Shown here: piece after piece, positions 40,768 through 48,421 of the stretch
Layout of the letters: each line of letters starts with the position of its first letter
How positions within the stretch are numbered: position 1 is the first letter of the stretch
NCBI GenBank assembly: GCA_943370355.1
Contig: CALRQP020000001.1
Span: 186,001 to 250,000, forward strand
Direction of reading: 5' to 3'
Length of the DNA stretch: 64,000 nt
Source of the DNA: JADCGM01 sp943370355
Lineage (GTDB): Bacteria; Pseudomonadota; Alphaproteobacteria; Sphingomonadales; Sphingomonadaceae
Translations under genes and position numbers: made by a program
The notes under the pieces: generated by a model
What the model saw: only the letters and a program-made list of their open reading frames with translations
Told to the model about the DNA's origin: nothing
The model's database searches: none

Positions 40768-41121
40768 TTATTTTGCCGACAAGGCGGCACCGACCAACGT
40801 CATAATGGCGCTCGCCAAGCCTAGTCCAGCCAGCGACCCGATAGCTGCAGCGGCGACCGCAGCAGCGGCAAAGCGCGCAAAGGTGATCGCCCGTGATCGA
40901 TGCGAGATAGGGAATCCGCCCGGGAGGAGAGCGTTCCAGACTCGAATCTGCATATCGAGTGAAATCATCATCAACATTGGGAACATCACTGCCATGCAGG
41001 CTATCTTACCGTACGCCGCGAACGTGGCTGCTCCGACGACGGCGGTGACGCCAATCATCTCAATGTAGCGAAACACCCGCTCTATTGTTGAGCTTACCCT
41101 TCCCGTCCAATGCTCGCCCAT
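40768..41121 (-). CDS. Hypothetical membrane protein
   Basis: The protein has 117 residues when started at ATG 41121, which has GGGGAAG upstream. Two or three hydrophobic segments (IGVTAVVGAATFAAYGKIACMAVMF and AAAAVAAAAIGSLAGLGLASAIM) flank a polar loop with basic residues (SHRSRAITFARF). No family is recognised. It is isolated between the DUF3800 gene and the SRAP gene, and is divergent from the latter. Confidence 0.5.
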   Translation of the reverse strand: MGEHWTGRVSSTIERVFRYIEMIGVTAVVGAATFAAYGKIACMAVMFPMLMMISLDMQIRVWNALLPGGFPISHRSRAITFARFAAAAVAAAAIGSLAGLGLASAIMTLVGAALSAK

Positions 41122-41323
41122 TCGATGTCTTCCCCATAACAATCGGCTCCCAGCCTAGGGTTGGAGCACCGCCGCCGCGATAGGTCAATTCGACCGACTC
41201 GATCGCGAGGCCGAACAACGCGTGCGTCTGCGGGCGGTCGCTTAAGGACAAATCGGTGCAATCGGTGAAGATGTACTCATTCCTGTCCTCGCCCCCAACC
41301 TCCACCCGCGCTAACCTCCCCCC

Positions 41324-41986
41324 ATGTGCAACGAAGCCTATCGCCGCATTCAAATAGGGCAGCTGCGCGAGGGCTGGTCGCAGCTGAAGATTCCGCTGCG
41401 CTTCCCCGAGGGCATCCCCAATTTCGCAGCCGTCGACAGTATCCGCATCACCGACCGGATCGAGATCGTCCGCGCTGCGGCGGACGCGCCGGGCGAGGCG
41501 GAGATGGTGACACGGCGGTGGAGCTGGCCGGCGCCGGGGGGCAAGCGGCCGGTGTATAATGTCCGCTCGGACGGCCGCGCGCTGCCGAATGGCGACGGGC
41601 ACGGGCGCTGCCTGATCCCGGTCGACGGCTTCTACGAATTCACCGATCCGCCCCCGCCCGAGCCCGACCTGCTCGGCACGCCCGCCGCACCGCCCCGCGC
41701 GGCGAAGAAGCCGCTCAAGTCGAAATGGGCATTCACGCTGAAGGGCCATGACTGGTTCGCCATCGCCGGCGTCTGGCGGCGCGATCCGGGCGTGCCCGAT
41801 GCGACGGGCGAGGCCTGGGCCATGCTGACCTGCCCGCCCGGCCCCGACATCGCCCCCTACCACGACCGCCAGGTCGTCGTGCTGCGCCCCGCCGATTTCG
41901 CCGGCTGGCTCACCGGCGAAACCCCTGCGGCGGAGTTGTGTCAGCCGTTGCCTGCGGGGACGCTGGAGGTGACGCGGGTGCGGTGA
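41324..41986 (+). CDS. SRAP-family (SOS response-associated) peptidase / abasic-site crosslinker
   Basis: The protein has 220 residues. Catalytic Cys2 follows the initiator Met (MCNEAYRRI). Other conserved residues are Asn79/Arg81 (YNVRSD), Glu105 (DGFYEF) and a His near 181 (APYHDRQVVVL). HMCES/YedK proteins form a thiazolidine crosslink with abasic sites in single-stranded DNA. The residue after the His differs from the common HDRMP form (here HDRQV). A Pro/Ala-rich insertion (PPPPEPDLLGTPAAPPRAAKK) interrupts the middle at about 109-130. Confidence 0.88.
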   Translation: MCNEAYRRIQIGQLREGWSQLKIPLRFPEGIPNFAAVDSIRITDRIEIVRAAADAPGEAEMVTRRWSWPAPGGKRPVYNVRSDGRALPNGDGHGRCLIPVDGFYEFTDPPPPEPDLLGTPAAPPRAAKKPLKSKWAFTLKGHDWFAIAGVWRRDPGVPDATGEAWAMLTCPPGPDIAPYHDRQVVVLRPADFAGWLTGETPAAELCQPLPAGTLEVTRVR

Positions 41987-42031
41987 GGGGAGGGGCCGTT
42001 CATCTGCTGTCGAAGCCAGCTGCACCCAAAA

Positions 42032-42152
42032 CCCGTCATCCCGGCGAACGCCGGGACCCAGTAGCTTTAACAAGGCGTGCGGCAGCACGCGCACGCTACC
42101 GCGTGCATTGTTTGCTTTGCTACTGGGCTCCCGGCGTTCGCCGGGATGACGG
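42032..42152. repeat. Long inverted repeat (palindromic alphaproteobacterial element)
   Basis: The left arm 42032-42065 and the right arm 42119-42152 are complementary except for one extra base, and each contains the sub-palindrome CCCGGCGAACGCCGGG or its complement. The core between them is also partly self-complementary (GCGGCAGCACGCGCACGCTACCGC region). It is a REP-like intergenic element. Confidence 0.85.
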
Positions 42153-42221
42153 GGATGGATTGAAATGAGCGGGCGGGCTGCTCTCCGGCAACGCTCGCAA
42201 TTAGTTAGTCTCGTCCATCGC

Positions 42222-42578
42222 CTACCCCTGCGCCGCCACCGCCGCCCGCACCAGCGCCGTGAACGCCGCCGCGTCCACATCGTCCCCCTCGCGCAGGTCG
42301 ATCGCGCGTCGCGTCCCGCCGTCAAGGCTCGCGTTGAACAGCCCCGCCGGATCATCGAGCGCCGCGCCCTTCGCGAAGGTCAGCTTGACCTTGTCGCGGT
42401 AGGTCTCCCCCGTGCAGATGATCCCGCCGCACTCCCACACCGGCACCCCGTCCGGGTTGGAGGGCTTGCGCCACTTCACCGTCTCGCTAATGCGCGGGTC
42501 GGCCGCGAGGATCAGCGAGCGCAGCCGAGCAAGCAGGGCGTGCCGCCAGTCGGTCTTTGGTTCGGAAGTGTCGATCAT
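42222..42578 (-). CDS. DUF1801 (YdhG-like) protein
   Basis: The protein has 118 residues. DUF1801 features are ETVKWRKPSNPDGVPVWECGGIICTGETYRDKVKLTFAKGAAL, with the conserved WRKP and KLTF blocks, and a C-terminal helix. The family's structure is known but not its function. It is convergent with the repeat region and divergent from the GNAT gene. Confidence 0.8.
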   Translation of the reverse strand: MIDTSEPKTDWRHALLARLRSLILAADPRISETVKWRKPSNPDGVPVWECGGIICTGETYRDKVKLTFAKGAALDDPAGLFNASLDGGTRRAIDLREGDDVDAAAFTALVRAAVAAQG

Positions 42579-42731
42579 GCCAAGTCCCCGCAGCGCTTGG
42601 CAAAAGTTCAGGAATCAAGCTGCCCCGTCAAGGTGGCGCCCAAGGTCGGCCCGACCAACGTTTGTTGCCTCTGCAAAATCGAGGATCTCACGATCTTGCC
42701 CGATGGCTCCGACAAAGGCATCGCAGCCGTT

Positions 42732-43226
42732 ATGACCGACTCGCTGCCCGCCCTCACAATCCGCGATTTCACTGACGCCGACGCGGCGGCCTTCCACGAC
42801 ATCAATGCCGCGTGGATCCGCGCGATGTTCGAACTCGAAGCGCATGACATTCACGTCCTGACCCATCCGCGCGAAACGATCCTCGACCCCGGCGGCGCGA
42901 TCCTGCTCGCCGAGGTGGCGGGGCAGGGGGTGATCGGCACCTGTGCACTGATGAAGATCGCGCCCGGCGTGTTCGAGCTCACCAAGATGGGCGTCCTCGA
43001 ATCAACCCGCGGGCTGAAGGCCGGCGAGAAGCTGCTGGCCGCGACGCTCGAGCGGGCGCGGTCGATGGAGATGTCGACGCTGTTCCTGCTGACCAATGCG
43101 AAGTGCGAGGCGGCGATCCATCTCTATGAGAAGCTCGGCTTCGTCCACGACGCCGGGATCATGCGTGATCATGGCAGCATGTACGGCCGCTGCGATGTGG
43201 CGATGTCCTACCCCATCGCCGCCTGA
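42732..43226 (+). CDS. GNAT-family N-acetyltransferase
   Basis: The protein has 164 residues. GNAT motif A lies in VFELTKMGVLESTRGLKAGEKLLAATLERAR, with the acetyl-CoA loop STRGLKAGEKL. Motif B is LLTNAKCEAAIHLYEKLGFVHD, whose Tyr is a likely general acid. The acceptor is unknown. The reading frame is open to 42165, but the upstream part is antisense to the DUF1801 gene, so ATG 42732 is used. Confidence 0.88.
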   Translation: MTDSLPALTIRDFTDADAAAFHDINAAWIRAMFELEAHDIHVLTHPRETILDPGGAILLAEVAGQGVIGTCALMKIAPGVFELTKMGVLESTRGLKAGEKLLAATLERARSMEMSTLFLLTNAKCEAAIHLYEKLGFVHDAGIMRDHGSMYGRCDVAMSYPIAA

Positions 43227-43312
43227 CGGCGTTCCGGAGGCGCAACGACTGTTGCGGTGCAGGGGCGGTTCATTACGGTGCCGATGAACGGTTGCGCGCC
43301 GGGGAGATGCCG

Positions 43313-43969
43313 ATGAGTCGCTATCGCTTGATCACCGCTGCCGCTGCCGCCTTGGCCTGTGCGTTCCCAGCAGCCGCGCAGGTCACGACACCCGGCAGCC
43401 CGATCCTCGTCGCCGCCACGGCCCTCATCGAAAGCTCGGGCGCACCGGCCGAGTTCACCATCGTCACCGACAGTTTCATGCTCCGCGTCAAACACAATGC
43501 CAGCGGCCTGATCTGCACCTTCCCGGCGGTCGGGGAGAACCGGCTGACGATCAGCCACGACGGCGGTGCCACCACGGTCGGCTGCATCATGAAGGCGAAC
43601 GGGGTCGAGGAGGTCTGGGGGGCGACGAGCGCACCGCCGCCGGTCGATTTCACCGGGGCCTTCGACAACTGGACCGCCGAACAGCTCGCCGCCAACCCGG
43701 GCTGGAAGACGATGGCGAAGAAACAGGGCATCGATGCGGCCGGTCCGGTCGGCGCGCTCGCCCGCACGCTGCCGCCGACCAAGCGCGCCGGCTGGCTCAA
43801 CACCGGGCCGAAGTCGCTCACCTATTATGGTGTCGCCGACGCGGCGGGCTGGCGGCTCACCTATATCTCGAGCGGCAATGCCGGCATGGTCAGCTTCCTC
43901 GCGCCGATGGTCTGGCTGTCGGGCATCCAGCAGGTCGTCGAGCGCGGCCAGACCGGCACGGCGCTTTAG
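43313..43969 (+). CDS. Secreted protein of unknown function
   Basis: The protein has 218 residues. A signal peptide (ITAAAAALACAFPAAAQ) is cleaved near residue 25. The mature protein has two cysteines (LICTFPAV, VGCIMK) that could pair, and a beta-rich pattern. No family is recognised. The start at 43313 has GGGGAG 6 bases upstream; ATG at 43307 and TTG at 43292 are less likely. The thiSG gene starts 49 bp after its stop. Confidence 0.6.
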   Translation: MSRYRLITAAAAALACAFPAAAQVTTPGSPILVAATALIESSGAPAEFTIVTDSFMLRVKHNASGLICTFPAVGENRLTISHDGGATTVGCIMKANGVEEVWGATSAPPPVDFTGAFDNWTAEQLAANPGWKTMAKKQGIDAAGPVGALARTLPPTKRAGWLNTGPKSLTYYGVADAAGWRLTYISSGNAGMVSFLAPMVWLSGIQQVVERGQTGTAL

Positions 43970-44018
43970 CCGCAACAGTGAATTGACGGCCCGCACCGAG
44001 CGCCTTACCCGCTCGGGC

Positions 44019-45017
44019 ATGGACGACAGTATCTCGATTACCGTCAACGGTGAGCACCGGCGCATTCTCGCCCCGGCGACCGTCGCCGACCTGCTCGCCG
44101 AGCTCGGCATGTTCCCTGAGAAGGTCGCGGTCGAACGCAATCTCGCGATCGTGCCCAAGTCGACCTATGCGACGCAGGTGCTCGAAAGCGGCGATGCGCT
44201 GGAGGTCGTGCATTTCGTCGGCGGCGGCGAAAGCATCGCGCCGGTCGCCGAGGACAGCTGGACCGTCGCCGGCCGCACCTTCAAGTCGCGGCTCATCGTC
44301 GGCACCGGCAAGTATAAGGATTTCGCGCAGAACGCCGCCGCGGTCGAAGCCTCGGGCGCGGAGATCGTCACCGTCGCGGTGCGCCGCGTCAACATCGCCG
44401 ACCGCAACGCGCCGATGCTGAGCGACTTCATTGACCCCAAGCGCATCACCTATCTGCCCAACACCGCCGGCTGCTTCACCGCCGAGGATGCGATGCGCAC
44501 GTTGCGGCTGGCCCGCGAGGCCGGCGGCTGGACCTTGGTGAAGCTTGAAGTGCTCGCCGAGGCGAAGACGCTCTACCCCGATATGATCGAGACGATCCGC
44601 GCGACCGAGGCGCTCGCCAAGGACGGCTTCGACGTGATGGTCTATTGCACCGACGATCCGATCATGGCGAAGCGCTGCGAGGATGCGGGCGCAGTTGCCG
44701 TGATGCCGCTCGGTGCGCCGATCGGCTCGGGTCTCGGCATCCAGAACCGCGTGACGATCCGGCTGATCAAGGAGGGGGCTAAGGTGCCCGTACTCGTCGA
44801 CGCCGGGGTCGGCACGGCGTCCGATGCGGCGGTCGCGATGGAGCTCGGCTGCGACGGCGTGCTCATGAACACCGCGATCGCCGAGGCCAAGGACCCGATC
44901 CTGATGGCGCGCGCGATGAAGGCGGCGGTCGAGGCCGGACGGCTTGCCTACCGGGCCGGTCGCATGGGCGTGCGCCGCTATGCCGATCCGTCGAGTCCGC
45001 TCGGCGGCCTGATCTGA
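44019..45017 (+). CDS. thiG: Fused sulfur carrier ThiS / thiazole synthase ThiG
   Basis: The protein has 332 residues. Residues 1-70 are a ubiquitin-like ThiS (ITVNGEHRRILAPATVADLL, ending VVHFVGGG at 70). Residues 78-332 are ThiG with the Schiff-base lysine Lys175 in VKLEVL and the phosphate-binding DAGVGTASDAAVAMELGCDGVLMNT. ThiG makes the thiazole of thiamine. Fusion means that the ThiS Gly-Gly is not a free C-terminus (followed by ESIAP). Start at 44019 gives a full ThiS; the frame upstream is spurious. thiC lies 6 kb away; thiF, thiE and thiO are not in the window. Confidence 0.95.
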   Translation: MDDSISITVNGEHRRILAPATVADLLAELGMFPEKVAVERNLAIVPKSTYATQVLESGDALEVVHFVGGGESIAPVAEDSWTVAGRTFKSRLIVGTGKYKDFAQNAAAVEASGAEIVTVAVRRVNIADRNAPMLSDFIDPKRITYLPNTAGCFTAEDAMRTLRLAREAGGWTLVKLEVLAEAKTLYPDMIETIRATEALAKDGFDVMVYCTDDPIMAKRCEDAGAVAVMPLGAPIGSGLGIQNRVTIRLIKEGAKVPVLVDAGVGTASDAAVAMELGCDGVLMNTAIAEAKDPILMARAMKAAVEAGRLAYRAGRMGVRRYADPSSPLGGLI

Positions 45018-45046
45018 AGTTCAAAGCCAGCGAGGGGAGTGAGCCT

Positions 45047-45421
45047 ATGTACAGCCATATGATGGTCGGATCGAACGACATCGACCGGTCGAAGAAATTC
45101 TATGATGCGACCTTCACCGCGATGGGCGGCAAGCCCGGCATCAAGGACGAGAAGGGTCGCCTCATCTACATGCACAATGGCGGGCTGTTCATTGTGACGC
45201 CGCCAATCAACGGCGAGCCGGCAACGCATGCCAATGGCGGCACGATTGGCTTCGCGATGGAGCCGGCACAGGCCGACGCCTGGCATGCAGCGGGCGTCGC
45301 CAATGGCGGCAAGACCTGCGAGGATCCGCCGGGCGTGCGCGAGGGCGGCTTCGGCAAGCTCTACCTCGCCTATCTGCGCGACCCCGATAACAACAAGCTG
45401 TGCGCGCTGCACCGGATGTGA
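45047..45421 (+). CDS. VOC-family (glyoxalase-like) protein
   Basis: The protein has 124 residues. The vicinal-oxygen-chelate fold is suggested by HMMVGSNDIDRSKKFYDATF at the N-terminus and YLAYLRDPDNNKLCALHR at the C-terminus. The four metal-ligand positions are partly recognisable (H4, Glu or Gln in the central strands). It is a single-module member, expected to dimerise. The substrate is unknown. Its stop overlaps the GTG start of trhO. Confidence 0.85.
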   Translation: MYSHMMVGSNDIDRSKKFYDATFTAMGGKPGIKDEKGRLIYMHNGGLFIVTPPINGEPATHANGGTIGFAMEPAQADAWHAAGVANGGKTCEDPPGVREGGFGKLYLAYLRDPDNNKLCALHRM

Positions 45422-46395
45422 GCACGGGGCGCGGCGATACCGCGGGTGGAGCACTGCCCGTGCGCGTCGCCGCGCTCTACCGCTTTACGCGGTTTGACGA
45501 CTGCGCCGCGCTGCGGGGGCCGTTGTTAGACGCCTGCACCGCCAACGGGATCAAGGGCACGCTGTTGCTCGCTGCCGAAGGCATAAACGGAACCATCGCG
45601 GGCTCGCAATCTGGCATCGCGGCAGTTCTCGACCATATCCGCGCCCTGACGGGCTGCGCCGATCTCGACGTGAAATTCTCTTCGGCCGCAGCAATGCCGT
45701 TCCACCGAATGAAGGTGAGGCTCAAGCGCGAGATCGTGACGATGGGGCAGCCCGACGTCGATCCGCTCGGTGCGGGCCATTATGTCGACCCACAGGATTG
45801 GAACGACCTGATTGCCGAGCCGGGCACGATCTTGATCGATACGCGCAATGACTATGAAGTCGCCGTCGGCAGTTTCGAGGGAGCCATCGACCCGAAGACG
45901 CGCAGCTTCAGCGAATTCCCCGGCTGGTTTCGCACGCACCGCGACGAGCTTGTCGGGCAGGGTAGAACACCCAAGGTCGCGATGTTCTGCACCGGCGGGA
46001 TTCGCTGCGAGAAGGCAACGGCGTTCCTGAAGGCGGAAGGCGTCGATGAGGTCTATCACCTGAAAGGCGGCATCCTGAAGTATCTGGAAACAGTCCCGCA
46101 CGAGCAAAGTCGCTGGACCGGCGAATGCTTCGTATTCGACGAGCGCGTCGCGGTCGGCCACGGCCTCGCGCCGGGCACGCACGAACTTTGCCGCGCCTGC
46201 CGGATGCCGGTGAGCCCACACGACCGCGCCTCCCCGCACTATGTCGAGGGTGTCAGCTGCCCGGCCTGCCACGCCAGCCGCTCCGACGAACAGCGCGCCG
46301 GTTACGCCGAGCGCGAGCGCCAGACCCGGATCGCTGCCCGGCGCGGCATCGCGCATGTCGGCGCCGTCCTTACCCCTCCTGCGAAGGTCGCTTAG
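45418..46395 (+). CDS. trhO: tRNA uridine(34) hydroxylase / rhodanese-like TrhO
   Basis: TrhO (YceA) makes 5-hydroxyuridine at the wobble base of some tRNAs. The protein has 325 residues. The N-terminal UPF0176 domain is recognisable from VAALYRFTRFDD, GTLLLAAEGINGTIAG and MPFHRMKVRLKREIVTMG. The rhodanese domain follows, with the active-site loop MFCTGGIRCEK. A C-terminal zinc-like Cys cluster (HELCRACR, VSCPACHAS) is also present. The GTG start at 45418 is chosen from the GTGA overlap with the VOC gene; a later in-frame GTG at 45460 would remove the poorly conserved first 14 residues. Confidence 0.9.
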   Translation: MSTGRGDTAGGALPVRVAALYRFTRFDDCAALRGPLLDACTANGIKGTLLLAAEGINGTIAGSQSGIAAVLDHIRALTGCADLDVKFSSAAAMPFHRMKVRLKREIVTMGQPDVDPLGAGHYVDPQDWNDLIAEPGTILIDTRNDYEVAVGSFEGAIDPKTRSFSEFPGWFRTHRDELVGQGRTPKVAMFCTGGIRCEKATAFLKAEGVDEVYHLKGGILKYLETVPHEQSRWTGECFVFDERVAVGHGLAPGTHELCRACRMPVSPHDRASPHYVEGVSCPACHASRSDEQRAGYAERERQTRIAARRGIAHVGAVLTPPAKVA

Positions 46396-46398
46396 CTC

Positions 46399-47229
46399 AT
46401 GCCATTCGAGACGATTTCGACCTCGCGCTGCTTCGGCGGCACGCAGGGTATCTACCGGCATAGCTCAGCCGAAACCGGAACGCCGATGCGCTTTGCCGTG
46501 TTCACGCCGCCTGGCGAAGGACCTTTCCCGCTCCTGTGGTGCCTCGCGGGGCTGACCTGCACCGAGGAGAATTTCACGGTGAAGGCCGGCGCGCAGCGCG
46601 TCGCCGCTGAACTCGGGCTTATGCTCGTCGCGCCCGATACCTCGCCGCGTGGCGAGGGCGTCGCCAATGACGAAGCCTATGACCTCGGGCAGGGGGCTGG
46701 TTTCTATGTCGATGCGACCGAACAACCCTGGTCGCCGCATTTCCGGATGCGCAGCTATGTGACCAAGGAATTGCCGCAGCTGATCTCGGCGCATTTTCCC
46801 GCCGACATGACCCGGCAGGGCATCACGGGACATTCGATGGGGGGCCATGGCGCATTGACGCTCGGGCTCGCGGCCCCCGACCGCTATCGCTCAGTCTCGG
46901 CCTTCGCGCCGATCGTCGCGCCCTCGCAGGTGCCGTGGGGCGTGAAGGCGCTCACCGCCTATCTCGGCCCGGACCGCGCCAAATGGCGGGCGCATGATGC
47001 GGTGGCGCTTATCGAGGATGGCGCACGCCTGCCTGACTTGCTGGTCGATCAGGGCGAGGCCGACCCGTTCCTCGCCGAACAGCTTCGCCCGGAATTGCTC
47101 GCCAAGGCCTGCGCGGAAGCCGGCATCCCGCTGACGTTGCGGCTGCAGCCGGGCTATGACCACAGCTACTATTTTATCGCCAGCTTCATCGAGGACCACC
47201 TCCGCTGGCATGCGGAGCGCCTGGCATGA
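46399..47229 (+). CDS. fghA: S-formylglutathione hydrolase
   Basis: FghA hydrolyses S-formylglutathione to formate and glutathione, the second step of glutathione-dependent formaldehyde detoxification. The protein has 276 residues. Serine nucleophile is in ITGHSMGGHGA, Asp in VDQGEADPFL, and His in GYDHSYYFIASFIEDH. LAGLTCTEENF, which holds a regulatory cysteine, is conserved. trhO ends 3 bp upstream. The stop overlaps the purT start (ATGA), so they are coupled. The dehydrogenase that feeds FghA is not in the window. Confidence 0.95.
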   Translation: MPFETISTSRCFGGTQGIYRHSSAETGTPMRFAVFTPPGEGPFPLLWCLAGLTCTEENFTVKAGAQRVAAELGLMLVAPDTSPRGEGVANDEAYDLGQGAGFYVDATEQPWSPHFRMRSYVTKELPQLISAHFPADMTRQGITGHSMGGHGALTLGLAAPDRYRSVSAFAPIVAPSQVPWGVKALTAYLGPDRAKWRAHDAVALIEDGARLPDLLVDQGEADPFLAEQLRPELLAKACAEAGIPLTLRLQPGYDHSYYFIASFIEDHLRWHAERLA

Positions 47230-48398
47230 GCTTTACCTCCCGCATCCTGCTGCTCGGTTCGGGCGAACTCGGCCGTGAGTTCGTCATTTCGGCGAAGCGG
47301 CTCGGGGCCCATGTGATCGCCTGCGACAGCTATGCCGGGGCACCCGCGATGCAGCTTGCCGACGGCTATGAAGTCTTCTCGATGCTCGACGGCGATGCGT
47401 TGCGGGCGGCCATCACGAAGCATGATCCCGATTTCATTGTGCCGGAGGTCGAGGCGATCCGCACCGAAATCCTCGCCGAGGTCGAAGCGGCGGGGCGCAA
47501 CGTCGTCCCCTCAGCTCGCGCGACGCAGATGACAATGAACCGCGACGGCATCCGCGAACTGGCCGCCGGATCGCTCGGTCTTCGCACCTCGCGCTATCGC
47601 TATGCCGAGAGCCTCGAGGAGGTGCGTGCTGCCGCCGGGCGCACCGGCCTGCCCTGTCTGATCAAGCCGGTCATGTCGTCCTCCGGCAAAGGGCAGAGCA
47701 CGGTTCGCGAAGCCGGCGATCTGGCGAAAGCGTGGGACTATGCCGTCGCCAACATGCGCGGCGATCGCGCCAAGGTCATCGTCGAGGAATTCATCGCCTT
47801 CGACTATGAAATCACGCTGCTGACCATTCGCACGCGCACCGGCGTGATCTTCTGCCCGCCGATCGGGCACCGGCAGGAGCGCGGCGACTATCAGGAAAGC
47901 TGGCAGCCCGCGCCGATGTCGGCAAAGGCGCTGGCCGACGCGCAGGCCATGGCGAAAGCCGTGGTCGACGACCTTGGCGGCTACGGCCTGTTCGGAGTCG
48001 AATTTTTCGTGGCGGGCGAGGATGTGATCTTCTCCGAGCTGTCGCCACGGCCGCACGACACCGGCATGGTCACGCTGATTTCGCAGGACCTGACTGAATT
48101 CGACCTGCATGCCCGCGCAATACTGAACCTGCCGATTCCCGGCGTTACACTGCACGGCCCGTCGGCATCGGCGGTCATCCTCGCCGACCGCGACTGCGCC
48201 GACTTCCGTTTTGAGGGATTGGCCGAGGCGCTAACGCCGCCGTCGCTGGATGTATCGGTCGATGTGCGAATCTTCGCCAAGCCGGTGACCCGCCCCAACC
48301 GCCGCATGGGGGTGGCACTTGCCAAGGCAGAAACAGTAGACGCTGCACGTGCTGCCGCAGTCGCAGCCGCGGCGAAGATCCGTATCACATACTTATAG
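47226..48398 (+). CDS. purT: Formate-dependent phosphoribosylglycinamide formyltransferase
   Basis: PurT uses formate and ATP to formylate glycinamide ribotide in purine synthesis, without folate. The protein has 390 residues. The ATP-grasp landmarks are the N-terminal GSGELGREFVISAKRLG, the phosphate loop PVMSSSGKGQS and the Mg-binding stretch FFVAGEDVIFSELSPRPHDTG. It begins in an ATGA overlap with fghA. Coupled synthesis fits a supply of formate from formaldehyde oxidation directly to purines. Confidence 0.96.
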   Translation: MSFTSRILLLGSGELGREFVISAKRLGAHVIACDSYAGAPAMQLADGYEVFSMLDGDALRAAITKHDPDFIVPEVEAIRTEILAEVEAAGRNVVPSARATQMTMNRDGIRELAAGSLGLRTSRYRYAESLEEVRAAAGRTGLPCLIKPVMSSSGKGQSTVREAGDLAKAWDYAVANMRGDRAKVIVEEFIAFDYEITLLTIRTRTGVIFCPPIGHRQERGDYQESWQPAPMSAKALADAQAMAKAVVDDLGGYGLFGVEFFVAGEDVIFSELSPRPHDTGMVTLISQDLTEFDLHARAILNLPIPGVTLHGPSASAVILADRDCADFRFEGLAEALTPPSLDVSVDVRIFAKPVTRPNRRMGVALAKAETVDAARAAAVAAAAKIRITYL

Positions 48399-48421
48399 CG
48401 CGTGCCGGGCGTGGCAGCCCG

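Noticed and set aside
41122..41323. Possible additional minus-strand reading upstream of the 117-residue membrane protein (segment with RNEYIFTDCTD)
   Set aside because: It looks protein-like for about 50 residues but has no start with a ribosome site and overlaps the membrane protein in another frame.
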